Shown here piece by piece: positions 8,889 through 17,131 of a stretch of 36,599 nt of DNA. The DNA comes from Candidatus Bacteroides merdipullorum. GTDB lineage: Bacteria; Bacteroidota; Bacteroidia; Bacteroidales; Bacteroidaceae. Every line of letters starts with the position of its first letter. The stretch's first letter is position 1. Both the position numbers and the translations under genes were made by a program. The notes under the pieces are model-generated. The model saw only the letters and a list, made by a program, of their open reading frames with translations. It was not told where the DNA came from and did not search any database. Location: assembly GCA_019116045.1 (NCBI GenBank), contig DXCK01000063.1:1-36599 (forward strand). Direction: 5' to 3'.

Positions 8889-9383
8889 ATGGCAACTGCA
8901 TACCACAACCTTTCGGACTACGACTTCCAGTCCGTCCCCGACGCATCGGGCATGAAGTTCGGCATCGTCGTATCCGAATGGAACTACAACATCACCGGCG
9001 CCCTGCTGCGCGGTGCGCTCGACACGCTGAAAAAACACGGTGCGCGTGAAGAAAACATCCTCGTCCGCACCGTGCCCGGCAGCTTCGAGCTGACCTTCGG
9101 CGCTGCCCAAATGATTAAGCAGACCGACGTCGATGCCGTCATCGCCCTGGGCTGTGTGGTGCGTGGCGACACTCCGCACTTCGACTACGTGTGCATGGGT
9201 GCCACGCAAGGCATCGCCCAACTGAATACCACGGGCGACGTCCCCGTCATCTACGGCCTCATCACCACCAACAACATGCAGCAGGCAGAAGACCGTGCAG
9301 GAGGCCGTTTGGGCAATAAAGGAGACGAATGTGCCGTCACCGCAATAAAAATGATAGATTTTGCTTGCACATTAAAAAAATAG
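8889..9383 (+). CDS. ribH: 6,7-dimethyl-8-ribityllumazine synthase
   Basis: A 164-aa lumazine synthase, the penultimate enzyme of riboflavin synthesis, which condenses 5-amino-6-ribitylaminouracil with 3,4-dihydroxy-2-butanone 4-phosphate. Diagnostic motifs are SEWNYNIT (substrate-binding Trp), [11 protein letters not shown] and [10 protein letters not shown] with catalytic His97. GLITTNN and the [13 protein letters not shown] region complete the fold, and the length is normal. It starts 8 nt after the TPR gene. The promoter of the downstream tRNAs overlaps its last codons. No FMN riboswitch is seen upstream. Confidence 0.96.
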   Translation: MATAYHNLSDYDFQSVPDASGMKFGIVVSEWNYNITGALLRGALDTLKKHGAREENILVRTVPGSFELTFGAAQMIKQTDVDAVIALGCVVRGDTPHFDYVCMGATQGIAQLNTTGDVPVIYGLITTNNMQQAEDRAGGRLGNKGDECAVTAIKMIDFACTLKK

Positions 9384-9395
9384 TGCTTACCTTTG
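9365..9395 (+). promoter_or_regulatory. Promoter of the tRNA-Tyr/tRNA-Gly unit
   Basis: TTGC at 9365-9368, a 19-nt spacer and TACCTTTG at 9388-9395 form a full Bacteroidetes promoter. The -33 part lies inside the ribH coding end. Predicted start is near 9401, about 45 nt before the mature tRNA. Confidence 0.65.
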
Positions 9396-9445
9396 CACCG
9401 CATTTGAGAAAGAGAGGTGCTTCCTACTGTTCGAGAATGTGGAAC

Positions 9446-9528
9446 GGGCAAATACCAGAGTGGCCAAATGGGGCAGACTGTAAATCTGCTGGCTTACGCC
9501 TTCGGTGGTTCGAATCCATCTTTGCCCA
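9446..9528 (+). tRNA. tRNA-Tyr (anticodon GTA)
   Basis: The acceptor stem GGGCAAA (9446-9452) pairs with TTTGCCC (9521-9527), with discriminator A9528. The anticodon stem is 9473-9477 with 9485-9489, and the loop CTGTAAA holds GTA at 9480-9482. The long variable arm is of class II type as expected for bacterial tRNA-Tyr. The T arm contains GGTTCGAATCC. The 3' CCA is not encoded. Confidence 0.97.
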
Positions 9529-9537
9529 CTAAAAATT

Positions 9538-9610
9538 GCGGAAGTAGCTCAGTTGATAGAGCATTAGCCTTCCAAGCTGAGGGTCGCGGGTTTGAGTCCC
9601 GTCTTCCGCT
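9538..9610 (+). tRNA. tRNA-Gly (anticodon TCC)
   Basis: The acceptor stem GCGGAAG (9538-9544) pairs with CTTCCGC (9603-9609), with discriminator T9610. The anticodon stem TTAGC/GCTGA (9564-9568, 9576-9580) encloses loop CTTCCAA with TCC at 9571-9573. The T-arm sequence is GGGTTTGAGTCCC. CCA is not encoded. It lies 9 nt after tRNA-Tyr and is probably cotranscribed. Confidence 0.97.
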
Positions 9611-9615
9611 CTCCT

Positions 9616-9661
9616 GAGAATCAGATGGTCATCGCAAGATTTCCATCTGATTCTCTTTTTT
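9616..9661 (+). terminator. Terminator of the tRNA unit
   Basis: A perfect 13-bp stem (9616-9628 with 9643-9655) with a 14-nt loop is followed by six Ts (9656-9661). It lies 5 nt after tRNA-Gly. Confidence 0.9.
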
Positions 9662-9718
9662 CTACCTCCCGACTCCCCTCCTCCCCCGGCCAAACGAACA
9701 GCATTGACATCTTTTTCG

Positions 9719-9726
9719 TATCTTTG
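9719..9726 (+). promoter_or_regulatory. -7 box for the HD hydrolase gene
   Basis: TATCTTTG matches TAnnTTTG and lies 18 nt before the ATG at 9745, so the leader is short. No clear -33 box. Confidence 0.6.
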
Positions 9727-9744
9727 CCCCCCAAACAGAAACCT

Positions 9745-10974
9745 ATGTCCTACGAAAGCAAAATCATTAACGACCCCGTCTTCGGGTTCATCAAAATACC
9801 CAAAGGCCTGCTCTACAACCTGGTGTGCCACCCCGTCATGCAACGGCTGACGCGCATCCGCCAACTGGGCCTCTCGTCCGTAGTCTACCCCGGCGCACAA
9901 CACACCCGCTTCCAGCACTCGCTCGGCGCCTTCCACCTGATGAGCGAAGCCATCCGCGAACTGACGGCCAAGGGCAACTTCATCTTCGACAGCGAAGCCG
10001 AAGCCGTCGAGGCCGCCATCCTGCTGCACGACGTAGGGCACGGCCCCTTTTCGCACGTACTGGAACACACCTTGGTGCAAGGCATCGCCCACGAAGAAAT
10101 CTCGCTCATGCTGATGGAACGTATCAACCGCGAAATGAACGGCCAACTCTCGCTGGCCATCCGCATCTTCCGCGACCAATACCCCAAACGTTTCCTGCAT
10201 CAACTGGTCAGCGGCCAACTGGACATGGACCGCCTGGACTACCTGCGCCGCGACAGCTTCTACACAGGAGTCACCGAAGGAAACATCGGTTCGGCCCGCA
10301 TCATCAAAATGCTTGACGTGCGCGACGACCGGCTGGTAGTGGAATCCAAAGGCATCTACTCCATCGAAAACTTCCTCACCGCCCGCCGCCTGATGTACTG
10401 GCAAGTGTACCTGCACAAAACCTCCGTGGCCTACGAACGGCTGCTGCTCAACACCCTGTGCCGTGCCAAAGAACTGGCCGCACAAGGCGAAGACCTGTTT
10501 GCATCGCCCGCCCTGCGCTTCTTCCTCTACAACGACATCGGACGCGAACGCTTCCACGCCGACCTGGATTGCCTGGAAAACTTCCTCCTACTGGACGACA
10601 ACGACATCTGGACAGCCCTGAAGGTATGGACGCACCACACGGACAAAGTCCTCTCTATCCTGAGCGATGGCATGGTCAACCGAAAACTTTTCAAAGTAGA
10701 AGTCTCCACCGAGCCATTCCCCGACGCACGCAAACAAGCCTTGCAGGAACAGATAGCCCAGACGCTGGACATCCCGGCCGACAACGCACACTATTTCCTC
10801 TCTACCCCAGACCTCGAAACCAACATGTACAACCCTGCGGACGACAGCATAGACATCCTATACAGCGACGGCACCACCCGAGGCATTGCCGAAGCCTCGG
10901 ACATGTTCGACATCGCCCTGCTCTCGCGTAAAGCCAAAAAGTATTACCTCTGCTACTGGCGGCTGGACAAATAG
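9745..10974 (+). CDS. HD-domain phosphohydrolase
   Basis: A 409-aa metal-dependent phosphohydrolase of the HD superfamily (dNTPase/YwfO-like, COG1078 type). Metal-site residues are His53 and His58 in QHTRFQHSLG, the HD pair His95-Asp96 in LLHDVGHGPFSH with flanking His99 and His104, and a later Asp in GQLDMDRLDYLRRD. Related enzymes hydrolyse (d)NTPs; the substrate here is unknown. The in-frame extension upstream of 9745 lies before the -7 box and was rejected. It precedes lpxD by 141 nt with no obvious terminator between them, so it may be cotranscribed with the lipid A genes. Confidence 0.9.
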   Translation: MSYESKIINDPVFGFIKIPKGLLYNLVCHPVMQRLTRIRQLGLSSVVYPGAQHTRFQHSLGAFHLMSEAIRELTAKGNFIFDSEAEAVEAAILLHDVGHGPFSHVLEHTLVQGIAHEEISLMLMERINREMNGQLSLAIRIFRDQYPKRFLHQLVSGQLDMDRLDYLRRDSFYTGVTEGNIGSARIIKMLDVRDDRLVVESKGIYSIENFLTARRLMYWQVYLHKTSVAYERLLLNTLCRAKELAAQGEDLFASPALRFFLYNDIGRERFHADLDCLENFLLLDDNDIWTALKVWTHHTDKVLSILSDGMVNRKLFKVEVSTEPFPDARKQALQEQIAQTLDIPADNAHYFLSTPDLETNMYNPADDSIDILYSDGTTRGIAEASDMFDIALLSRKAKKYYLCYWRLDK

Positions 10975-11115
10975 CCTAATTGATAAAAAAAACATATTTT
11001 TCCCACCCTACGACGAAGGAAAACAGTGCAAATTGCTAAAATATTCCCCGACGTAGAGAGAATTATAAAAAAAAACACGATATTTGTGTTTTGAAACCAT
11101 CAAACAAGAATAACA

Positions 11116-12159
11116 ATGGAGTTCTCTGCCAAACAAATAGCCGAATTCATCCACGGCGAGGTCGTGGGAGATGAAAATACCACGGTACACACCTTTGCCA
11201 AAATAGAAGAAGGGATACCGGGAGCACTCAGCTTCCTCTCCAATCCCAAATACACACCTTATATATACGAAACAAAGGCAAGCATCGTCCTGGTGAACAA
11301 AGACTTCGTGCCCGAACACGAAATCAAAGCCACACTTATCAAAGTGGACAACGCCTACGATAGCCTGGCCCGCCTGCTCACCCTCTACGAACAGAGCAAG
11401 CCCCGGAAGACAGGCATCGACCCGCTGGCTTTCATCGCCCCCACGGCCAAAGTCGGCAAAGACGTGTGGATAGCACCGTTTGCCTACGTGGGCGAAAACG
11501 CCGTGGTCGGCGACCGCACCGTACTTCACCCCCACGTCACCATCGGCGACGGTGCGCAAGTTGGCGATGACTGCACGCTTTATGCCAACGCCACCGTCTA
11601 CCACGACTGCCGGGTGGGCAACCGCTGCACCCTTCATGCCGGTAGTGCAGTGGGCGCCGACGGCTTCGGCTTCGCCCCCACCCCCCAAGGCTACGAAAAA
11701 ATCCCCCAAATAGGCATTGCAATCCTGGAAGACGACGTGGAAATCGGAGCCAACACTTGCATAGACCGCGCAACAATGGGCGCAACCATCGTACACAAAG
11801 GAGCCAAGCTGGATAATCTGGTACAGGTGGCACACAACGACGAGATTGGTTCACACACGGTCATGGCCGCACAAGTAGGAATAGCCGGTTCGACCAAAGT
11901 GGGCGAATGGTGCATGTTCGGCGGACAAGTAGGCATTGCCGGGCACATCCACATCGGCGACCGCGTAGTGCTGGGCGCACAATCCGGCGTGCCAAGCAGC
12001 ATAAAAAGCGACCAACGCCTCATCGGCGCTCCCCCCATGGAAGAGAAGCCTTTCTTCAAGTCGCACGCCATTTTCCGCAAACTGCCCGACATGTATTTCG
12101 AACTGAACGCACTGCGCAAGGAACTAACTGAATTAAAGAAACAACTAAATAAAGAGTGA
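11116..12159 (+). CDS. lpxD: UDP-3-O-acylglucosamine N-acyltransferase LpxD
   Basis: A 347-aa left-handed beta-helix acyltransferase performing the third lipid A step, transfer of a hydroxyacyl chain from ACP to UDP-3-O-acyl-glucosamine. The N-terminal domain (residues 1-100) contains [14 protein letters not shown], a typical uridine-binding region. Hexapeptide repeats follow from about 105, and the C-terminus is helical. The catalytic His is His240 in QVAHNDEIG, equivalent to His239 of the E. coli enzyme. It is separated by 3 nt from lpxC-fabZ, so it is certainly cotranscribed. A weak -7-like sequence (GATATTTG, 11079-11086, one mismatch) is the only promoter candidate just upstream. Confidence 0.96.
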   Translation: MEFSAKQIAEFIHGEVVGDENTTVHTFAKIEEGIPGALSFLSNPKYTPYIYETKASIVLVNKDFVPEHEIKATLIKVDNAYDSLARLLTLYEQSKPRKTGIDPLAFIAPTAKVGKDVWIAPFAYVGENAVVGDRTVLHPHVTIGDGAQVGDDCTLYANATVYHDCRVGNRCTLHAGSAVGADGFGFAPTPQGYEKIPQIGIAILEDDVEIGANTCIDRATMGATIVHKGAKLDNLVQVAHNDEIGSHTVMAAQVGIAGSTKVGEWCMFGGQVGIAGHIHIGDRVVLGAQSGVPSSIKSDQRLIGAPPMEEKPFFKSHAIFRKLPDMYFELNALRKELTELKKQLNKE

Positions 12160-12162
12160 CCG

Positions 12163-13548
12163 ATGTTGAAACAAAAGACTCTGAAAGATAGCTTCTCGCT
12201 CAGCGGGAAAGGCCTGCACACAGGACTCGACCTGACTGTCACTTTCAACCCCGCACCCGAGAACCACGGCTACAAGATACAACGCGTCGACTTAGAAGGA
12301 CAGCCCCTTATCGAAGCCGTAGCAGACAACGTAGTGGAAACGACCCGCGGGACGGTACTTGCCAAAAATGATGTAAAAGTCAGCACAGTAGAACACGGCA
12401 TGGCCGCTCTCTATGCCCTGGGCATAGACAACTGCCTGATTCAAGTAAATGGTCCCGAATTTCCCATACTCGACGGCAGCGCACAATATTACGTCAACGA
12501 GATAGAACGCGTGGGAACGGTAGAACAAAACGCGGTCAAGGACTTCTATATCATCAAGTCTAAAATTGAGTTCCGCGACGAACAGACCGGCTCGTCCATC
12601 ATCGTCCTGCCCGACGAGAACTTCAGCCTGAACGTACTGGTCTCTTACGACTCTACCATCATCCCCAACCAATTTGCGACATTGGAAGACATGGCCAAGT
12701 TCAAAGACGAAATAGCCGCCAGCCGCACCTTCGTCTTTGTACGCGAGATAGAACCCCTGCTACAAGCTGGTCTCATCAAAGGCGGCGACTTGGACAATGC
12801 CATCGTCATCTACGAACGCCAAATGTCGCAGGAAAACTTCGACAAGCTGGCTGACGTCATGGGCGTTCCTCACATGGATGCCACCCAACTGGGATACATC
12901 ATGCACAAACCGCTGGTATGGCCTAACGAATGTGCCCGCCACAAACTGCTGGATGTTATCGGAGACATGGCGCTCATCGGCAAACCCATCAAGGGCCGTA
13001 TCATAGCCACACGCCCAGGACATACCATCAACAACAAGTTTGCCCGCCAGATGCGCAAGGAAATCCGCTTACACGAAATACAGGCTCCTTCTTACGATTG
13101 CAACCGTCCGCCGCTCATGGATGTCAACCGCATCCGCGAGCTGTTGCCCCACCGCTATCCGTTCCAACTGGTAGACAAAGTCATAGAAATGGGGGCCAAC
13201 TACATCGTGGGCGTAAAAAACGTCACTTCCAACGAACCGTTCTTCCAAGGACACTTCCCGCAAGAGCCGGTCATGCCGGGCGTACTGCAAATTGAAGCTA
13301 TGGCACAGGTCGGCGGGCTGCTGGTACTGAACTCGGTAGATGAACCCGAACGCTATTCCACCTATTTCCTGAAAATAGACGGCGTACGTTTCCGCCACAA
13401 AGTCGTGCCGGGTGATACCCTTCTTTTCCGAGTAGAACTATTGGCACCCATACGCCGCGGCATTTCCACCATGAAAGGCTATATCTTCGTTGGCGAAAAA
13501 GTGGTGTGCGAAGCAGAGTTTACAGCGCAAATTATCAAAAACAAATAA
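12163..13548 (+). CDS. lpxC-fabZ: Bifunctional LpxC deacetylase / FabZ dehydratase
   Basis: A 461-aa fusion characteristic of Bacteroidetes. Residues 1 to about 310 are LpxC, the committed zinc deacetylase of lipid A synthesis: zinc ligands His78 (STVEHG), His260 and Asp264 (HKLLDVIGD), and His287 (PGHTINN) as acid/base. Residues from about 318 on are FabZ, 3-hydroxyacyl-ACP dehydratase: LLPHRYPFQLVD at 327, then GHFPQEPVMPGVLQIEAMAQ with catalytic His364 and Glu378. The fusion couples consumption of 3-hydroxyacyl-ACP by lipid A synthesis to its consumption by fatty-acid elongation. LpxC is somewhat longer than in E. coli. No frameshift is present between the halves. Confidence 0.97.
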   Translation: MLKQKTLKDSFSLSGKGLHTGLDLTVTFNPAPENHGYKIQRVDLEGQPLIEAVADNVVETTRGTVLAKNDVKVSTVEHGMAALYALGIDNCLIQVNGPEFPILDGSAQYYVNEIERVGTVEQNAVKDFYIIKSKIEFRDEQTGSSIIVLPDENFSLNVLVSYDSTIIPNQFATLEDMAKFKDEIAASRTFVFVREIEPLLQAGLIKGGDLDNAIVIYERQMSQENFDKLADVMGVPHMDATQLGYIMHKPLVWPNECARHKLLDVIGDMALIGKPIKGRIIATRPGHTINNKFARQMRKEIRLHEIQAPSYDCNRPPLMDVNRIRELLPHRYPFQLVDKVIEMGANYIVGVKNVTSNEPFFQGHFPQEPVMPGVLQIEAMAQVGGLLVLNSVDEPERYSTYFLKIDGVRFRHKVVPGDTLLFRVELLAPIRRGISTMKGYIFVGEKVVCEAEFTAQIIKNK

Positions 13549-13625
13549 TTAATAACGAAGAATGTAGAATGAAGAACTCCCCTGGATTACTTACAAAACG
13601 GAGGTTCTTCATTCTTCATTATTAA
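13549..13625. repeat. Inverted repeat between lpxC-fabZ and lpxA
   Basis: A 16-nt arm (13549-13564) is complementary to 13610-13625 with one mismatch, and an inner arm GAATGAAGAAC (13567-13577) pairs perfectly with 13604-13614, so two alternative hairpins are possible. The words GAAGAATG and GAATGAAGAA also occur near 29883-29900. It occupies nearly the whole 87-nt gap in an otherwise tightly packed operon. It lacks a terminator-like T-run. Confidence 0.7.
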
Positions 13626-13635
13626 CACTTCCAAT

Positions 13636-14412
13636 ATGATTAGTCCTTTAGCATACATCCATCCAGAAGCCAAGATAGGCGAAAACGTAGAGATTGGACC
13701 CTTCGTGTTCATTGACAGGAACGTGGTGATAGGCGATAACAACAAAATCATGCCTAATGTCAACATCCTCTACGGAGCGCGCATAGGCAATGGAAACACT
13801 ATCTTCCCGGGAGCAGTCATCGGCGCCGTGCCCCAAGACCTGAAGTTCAGAGGCGAAGAAACCACAGCCGAAGTAGGAGACAACAACCTGATCCGCGAAA
13901 ATGTAACCATTAACCGTGGTACAGCAGCCAAAGGGAAAACGGTAGTAGGCAACAACAACCTGCTGATGGAAGGAGTGCACGTGGCCCACGACGCAACCAT
14001 AGGAAACGGTTGCATCATTGGTAATTCCACGAAGATGGCAGGCGAAATCGTCATAGACGACAACTCCATCATCAGTGGCGGCGTGCTGATGCATCAGTTT
14101 TGCCGCGTGGGCGGATATGGCATGATACAAGGCGGCTGCCGCTTCAGCAAAGACGTTCCGCCCTACATCATTGCCGGACGCGACCCCATCTGCTATGCCG
14201 GCATCAACATCGTGGGACTGCGTCGCCGAGGCTTCTCCAACGAAACCATCGAGCAAATCCACAACGCTTACCGCATCATTTACCAGAGCGGCTTGAACAC
14301 GACAGACGCTCTGAAGAAGATTGAGGAAGAAATGGAAATGACTCCGGAGCTGAACTACATCGTGACCTTCATACGCGAATCGGCACGAGGCATTATCCCG
14401 GGCAGCAAATAA
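13636..14412 (+). CDS. lpxA: UDP-N-acetylglucosamine acyltransferase LpxA
   Basis: A 258-aa trimeric left-handed beta-helix enzyme for the first lipid A step, transfer of the 3-hydroxyacyl chain from ACP to UDP-GlcNAc. It begins with a hexapeptide segment SPLAYIHPEAKIGENVEIGP, the substrate-binding region VPQDLKFRGE follows, and the catalytic His is His118 in GVHVAHDATIGN (with His115), equivalent to E. coli His125. The C-terminal helical domain completes the usual length. The ATG at 13636 gives the normal N-terminus. It follows lpxC-fabZ across an 87-nt gap filled by an inverted repeat. Confidence 0.97.
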   Translation: MISPLAYIHPEAKIGENVEIGPFVFIDRNVVIGDNNKIMPNVNILYGARIGNGNTIFPGAVIGAVPQDLKFRGEETTAEVGDNNLIRENVTINRGTAAKGKTVVGNNNLLMEGVHVAHDATIGNGCIIGNSTKMAGEIVIDDNSIISGGVLMHQFCRVGGYGMIQGGCRFSKDVPPYIIAGRDPICYAGINIVGLRRRGFSNETIEQIHNAYRIIYQSGLNTTDALKKIEEEMEMTPELNYIVTFIRESARGIIPGSK

Positions 14413-14442
14413 TTACTGAAAAAGACCAACGGACTTACAACT

Positions 14443-15009
14443 ATGATATACAGATTTACCCTTATCTCGGACGAAGCGGAAGGTTTCCTCCGAGAAATAC
14501 AGATAGACCCGGAAGCCACGTTCTATGACTTGCACGAGGCTATCATTCAGTCAGTAGGCTATACCGACGACCAACTCACGTCGTTCTTCATCTGCGATGA
14601 CGATTGGGAAAAAGAGAAAGAAATCACCCTCGAGGAAATGGACGACAATCCGGAAATGGACAGTTGGGTGATGCGCGACACACGCATCAGTGAACTGGTG
14701 GAAGACGAAAAGCAAAAGCTGCTTTACGTGTTCGACATCATGACGGAGCGCTGCTTCTTCATCGAACTTTCTGAAATCATCACCGGCAAGCACATGACGG
14801 GTGCCAAATGCACCAAGAAGCAGGGCGACGCTCCCAAACAACTGATGGACTTCAACGAGTTTGAAGCCAAAACCAACGCAGCAGCCATCGACCTGGACGA
14901 AAACTTCTACGGCGACCAGGACTTCGATATGGATGACTTCGACAAGGACGGCTTTGGCGGCTTCGACGAAGGAAGTGGCGGCAATCCGTACGACGACGAG
15001 AGATACTAA
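14443..15009 (+). CDS. Plasmid pRiA4b ORF-3-like protein
   Basis: A 188-aa acidic protein. The N-terminal half matches the PRiA4_ORF3 fold as I know it: YRFTLISDEAEGFLREIQI, then TFYDLHEAIIQSVGY, then DDQLTSFFICDDDWEKEKEI. This is a small alpha/beta domain of unknown function, also found as IS1096 passenger protein. The C-terminal ~45 residues are rich in Asp, Phe and Gly (GDQDFDMDDFDKDGFGGFD) and look disordered. It lies 30 nt after lpxA and 25 nt before the next gene in the lpx-miaA run. No transposase is nearby, so there is no sign of mobility. Function unknown. Confidence 0.8.
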   Translation: MIYRFTLISDEAEGFLREIQIDPEATFYDLHEAIIQSVGYTDDQLTSFFICDDDWEKEKEITLEEMDDNPEMDSWVMRDTRISELVEDEKQKLLYVFDIMTERCFFIELSEIITGKHMTGAKCTKKQGDAPKQLMDFNEFEAKTNAAAIDLDENFYGDQDFDMDDFDKDGFGGFDEGSGGNPYDDERY

Positions 15010-15034
15010 AAGAAAAGTATAAACCGAGCGGAAA

Positions 15035-16168
15035 ATGAAGAAAGCATTTGTCATCCTAAGCCTGTCCTTGTGCATAGGCTTAGGATTTATTTCTTGTTCA
15101 CAAAAGAAGATACCGGTAGAAAGCGAAGAATACTCCATCGAGTCGGCTCAACGTTTTATGGAAATGGCGCATCAAGCCATGAACGGCACCCAACCTACGG
15201 ATGAAGACTGGCGCGCACTGTTTGCCACCGAGGGCTACCGCACTTTCTTCCAGGTATGGAACTGGACAGACTCTACCGAGTGGCAACGCAATATCCGCAA
15301 TGGTTTCGACCTGGCCTTCAATCCGGCACGCAAGACACAGTTGGACAGCATCGTCGCACGGCCGTTGGGCGAAGAAAGCTCGGACGAAGACTTCTTCACG
15401 TACAACTTCTACCTGACCAAGCAACGCTTGAATGAATTATATGAGTTCATCCACACAGCCGACTTCGGCCAAGTGATGCAGCAGGCCCACGAGCGCGTGC
15501 TCCAGTTCCTTCCCGCCGGGGCAGATACCCTGGATTTGCCGCCCATGAAATGCTACTACCTGGCTTTCGACCCCGAAGGACGTACCGGCAACGGCGTCAT
15601 CTTCTACGACTATAACACCGCTTTCGAAGACGGCCCGGAAGGGCTGGTCAACGGCATAGCCCACGAACTCCACCATCAGTACATGGGATTGCTGATGAAC
15701 GCACGTTACCACAGAGACTGCGACGATGCCGCCCTCCAAGCCATTGTGCGCAACCAACTGGAAGGTGCAGCCGACCTTATCAACAAGGGCACGATGCCCA
15801 CAGACAAACTGGGGGCTTACGGACCGGACATTGTGAAGATGTACAACGATGACTACTTCGACAGCCCTAACGTGCTTCGCCAACTCGATTCGCTGACTTG
15901 TGGTTATCTGGCAGGCAAGCTGGATGCCAAGCAATACCAGGCCGCCGCCGGATGCGCCCACTTCGAAGGCCATACTACGGGTGACTACATGGTGTTCCTC
16001 ATCCGCGACCAACTGGGCCAGCAAGCTGTCATAGACTGCCTGGGCGACTTCCCCGCTTTCGTCCACCGCTACAACGAAGCCGCACGGAAAGCCGGCACGT
16101 ATGCTTTCAGCGAGACCTTCGTGCAACACATAGACAGTATTTGTACAGGTCTGCAGGCAGAAGAATAA
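15035..16168 (+). CDS. Lipoprotein, putative zinc-dependent protease (DUF5700-like)
   Basis: A 377-aa lipoprotein (lipobox GFISC, Cys21) with a gluzincin signature: HELHH at residues 210-214 and a likely third ligand Glu243 in QLEGAADLI, 29 residues after the last motif His. A second conserved-looking segment is [15 protein letters not shown] at about 310-324. This corresponds to what I know as DUF5700 putative Zn-dependent proteases. It should be anchored in an envelope membrane. It sits between the PRiA4_ORF3 gene and miaA, spaced as in an operon with the lipid A genes. Proteolytic activity is inferred from the motif only. Confidence 0.8.
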   Translation: MKKAFVILSLSLCIGLGFISCSQKKIPVESEEYSIESAQRFMEMAHQAMNGTQPTDEDWRALFATEGYRTFFQVWNWTDSTEWQRNIRNGFDLAFNPARKTQLDSIVARPLGEESSDEDFFTYNFYLTKQRLNELYEFIHTADFGQVMQQAHERVLQFLPAGADTLDLPPMKCYYLAFDPEGRTGNGVIFYDYNTAFEDGPEGLVNGIAHELHHQYMGLLMNARYHRDCDDAALQAIVRNQLEGAADLINKGTMPTDKLGAYGPDIVKMYNDDYFDSPNVLRQLDSLTCGYLAGKLDAKQYQAAAGCAHFEGHTTGDYMVFLIRDQLGQQAVIDCLGDFPAFVHRYNEAARKAGTYAFSETFVQHIDSICTGLQAEE

Positions 16169-16215
16169 CCGTTTGCACCCTTGCTGATAAGATTTTTCTG
16201 GTTGAAACACGAACT

Positions 16216-17124
16216 ATGCACCCAATGCCCGTCCTCATCGTACTTATCGGCCCCACAGGCGTCGGGAAAACCGAACTGAGCCTGCGCCTGGCCGAAGCTT
16301 TCCGTACTTGTATTCTTTCGGCCGACTCGCGGCAACTGTACGCCGACCTCCCCATAGGCACGGCTGCGCCCACGCCCGAGCAACTGGCCCGGGTGAAGCA
16401 TTACTTCGTCGGTACGCTCCAACTGACAGACTATTACAGCGCCGCGCAATACGAGGCCGATGCGCTCAAGTTGCTGGACGAATTGTTTACCCGGCATCCC
16501 GCCGTAGTGCTGACGGGCGGCTCGATGATGTACGTCGACGCCGTATGTAAAGGAATAGACGACATTCCCACCGTCGACGCGGACACGCGCCAACTGCTCC
16601 TGCAAAAATACGAGACCGAAGGACTGGACCGCCTGTGCGCCGAGTTGCGCCTGCGCGACCCGGAATATTACCGCGTGGTCGACCTGAAGAACCCCAAGCG
16701 CGTCATCCACGCGCTGGAAATCTGCTACATGACGGGGCGCACCTACACCTCGTTCCGCACACAAACATCCAAGGAGCGGCCCTTCCGCATCGTGAAAGTG
16801 GGGCTGACACGCGACCGCGAGGAACTGTATGACCGCATCAACCGGCGCGTAGACCAGATGATGGCCGACGGGCTGCTGGACGAGGCGCGGCGTGTCTACC
16901 CGCTGCGGGCGTGCAACTCGCTCAACACCGTGGGCTACAAGGAACTGTTCAAATACATCGACGGCGAATGGACATTGCCCTTCGCCGTCGAAAAAATCAA
17001 GCAAAATTCGCGCATCTATTCGCGCAAGCAGATGACGTGGTTCAAGCGCGACGCCGCCATCCGGTGGTTTCACCCCGACCAGGAAGCGGAAATCCTGGCC
17101 TACCTGCGCGAGCGTGTAGAGTAA
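16216..17124 (+). CDS. miaA: tRNA dimethylallyltransferase MiaA
   Basis: A 302-aa enzyme that transfers the dimethylallyl group to A37 of tRNAs reading UNN codons. Walker A GPTGVGKT lies at residues 12-19, the tRNA/DMAPP-site DSRQ at 37-40, and [10 protein letters not shown] at about 94-103. [10 protein letters not shown] and VGYKEL are also family motifs. The frame is open to 16141, but that start would overlap the upstream lipoprotein gene and add an atypical leader, so the ATG at 16216 is chosen; an ATG at 16225 is also possible. It ends 7 nt from the convergent BlaR-like gene with no visible terminator between them. Confidence 0.95.
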   Translation: MHPMPVLIVLIGPTGVGKTELSLRLAEAFRTCILSADSRQLYADLPIGTAAPTPEQLARVKHYFVGTLQLTDYYSAAQYEADALKLLDELFTRHPAVVLTGGSMMYVDAVCKGIDDIPTVDADTRQLLLQKYETEGLDRLCAELRLRDPEYYRVVDLKNPKRVIHALEICYMTGRTYTSFRTQTSKERPFRIVKVGLTRDREELYDRINRRVDQMMADGLLDEARRVYPLRACNSLNTVGYKELFKYIDGEWTLPFAVEKIKQNSRIYSRKQMTWFKRDAAIRWFHPDQEAEILAYLRERVE

Positions 17125-17131
17125 AGAACCG

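Noticed and set aside
11079..11086. Separate promoter for lpxD
   Set aside because: GATATTTG has a mismatch in the -7 consensus and no -33 partner; not strong enough for its own entry.
14443..15009. Remnant of an IS1096-type element
   Set aside because: The family name recalls a transposon passenger gene, but there is no transposase, terminal inverted repeat or target duplication here.
16141..16215. Upstream start for miaA
   Set aside because: It overlaps the previous gene and adds residues not typical of MiaA.
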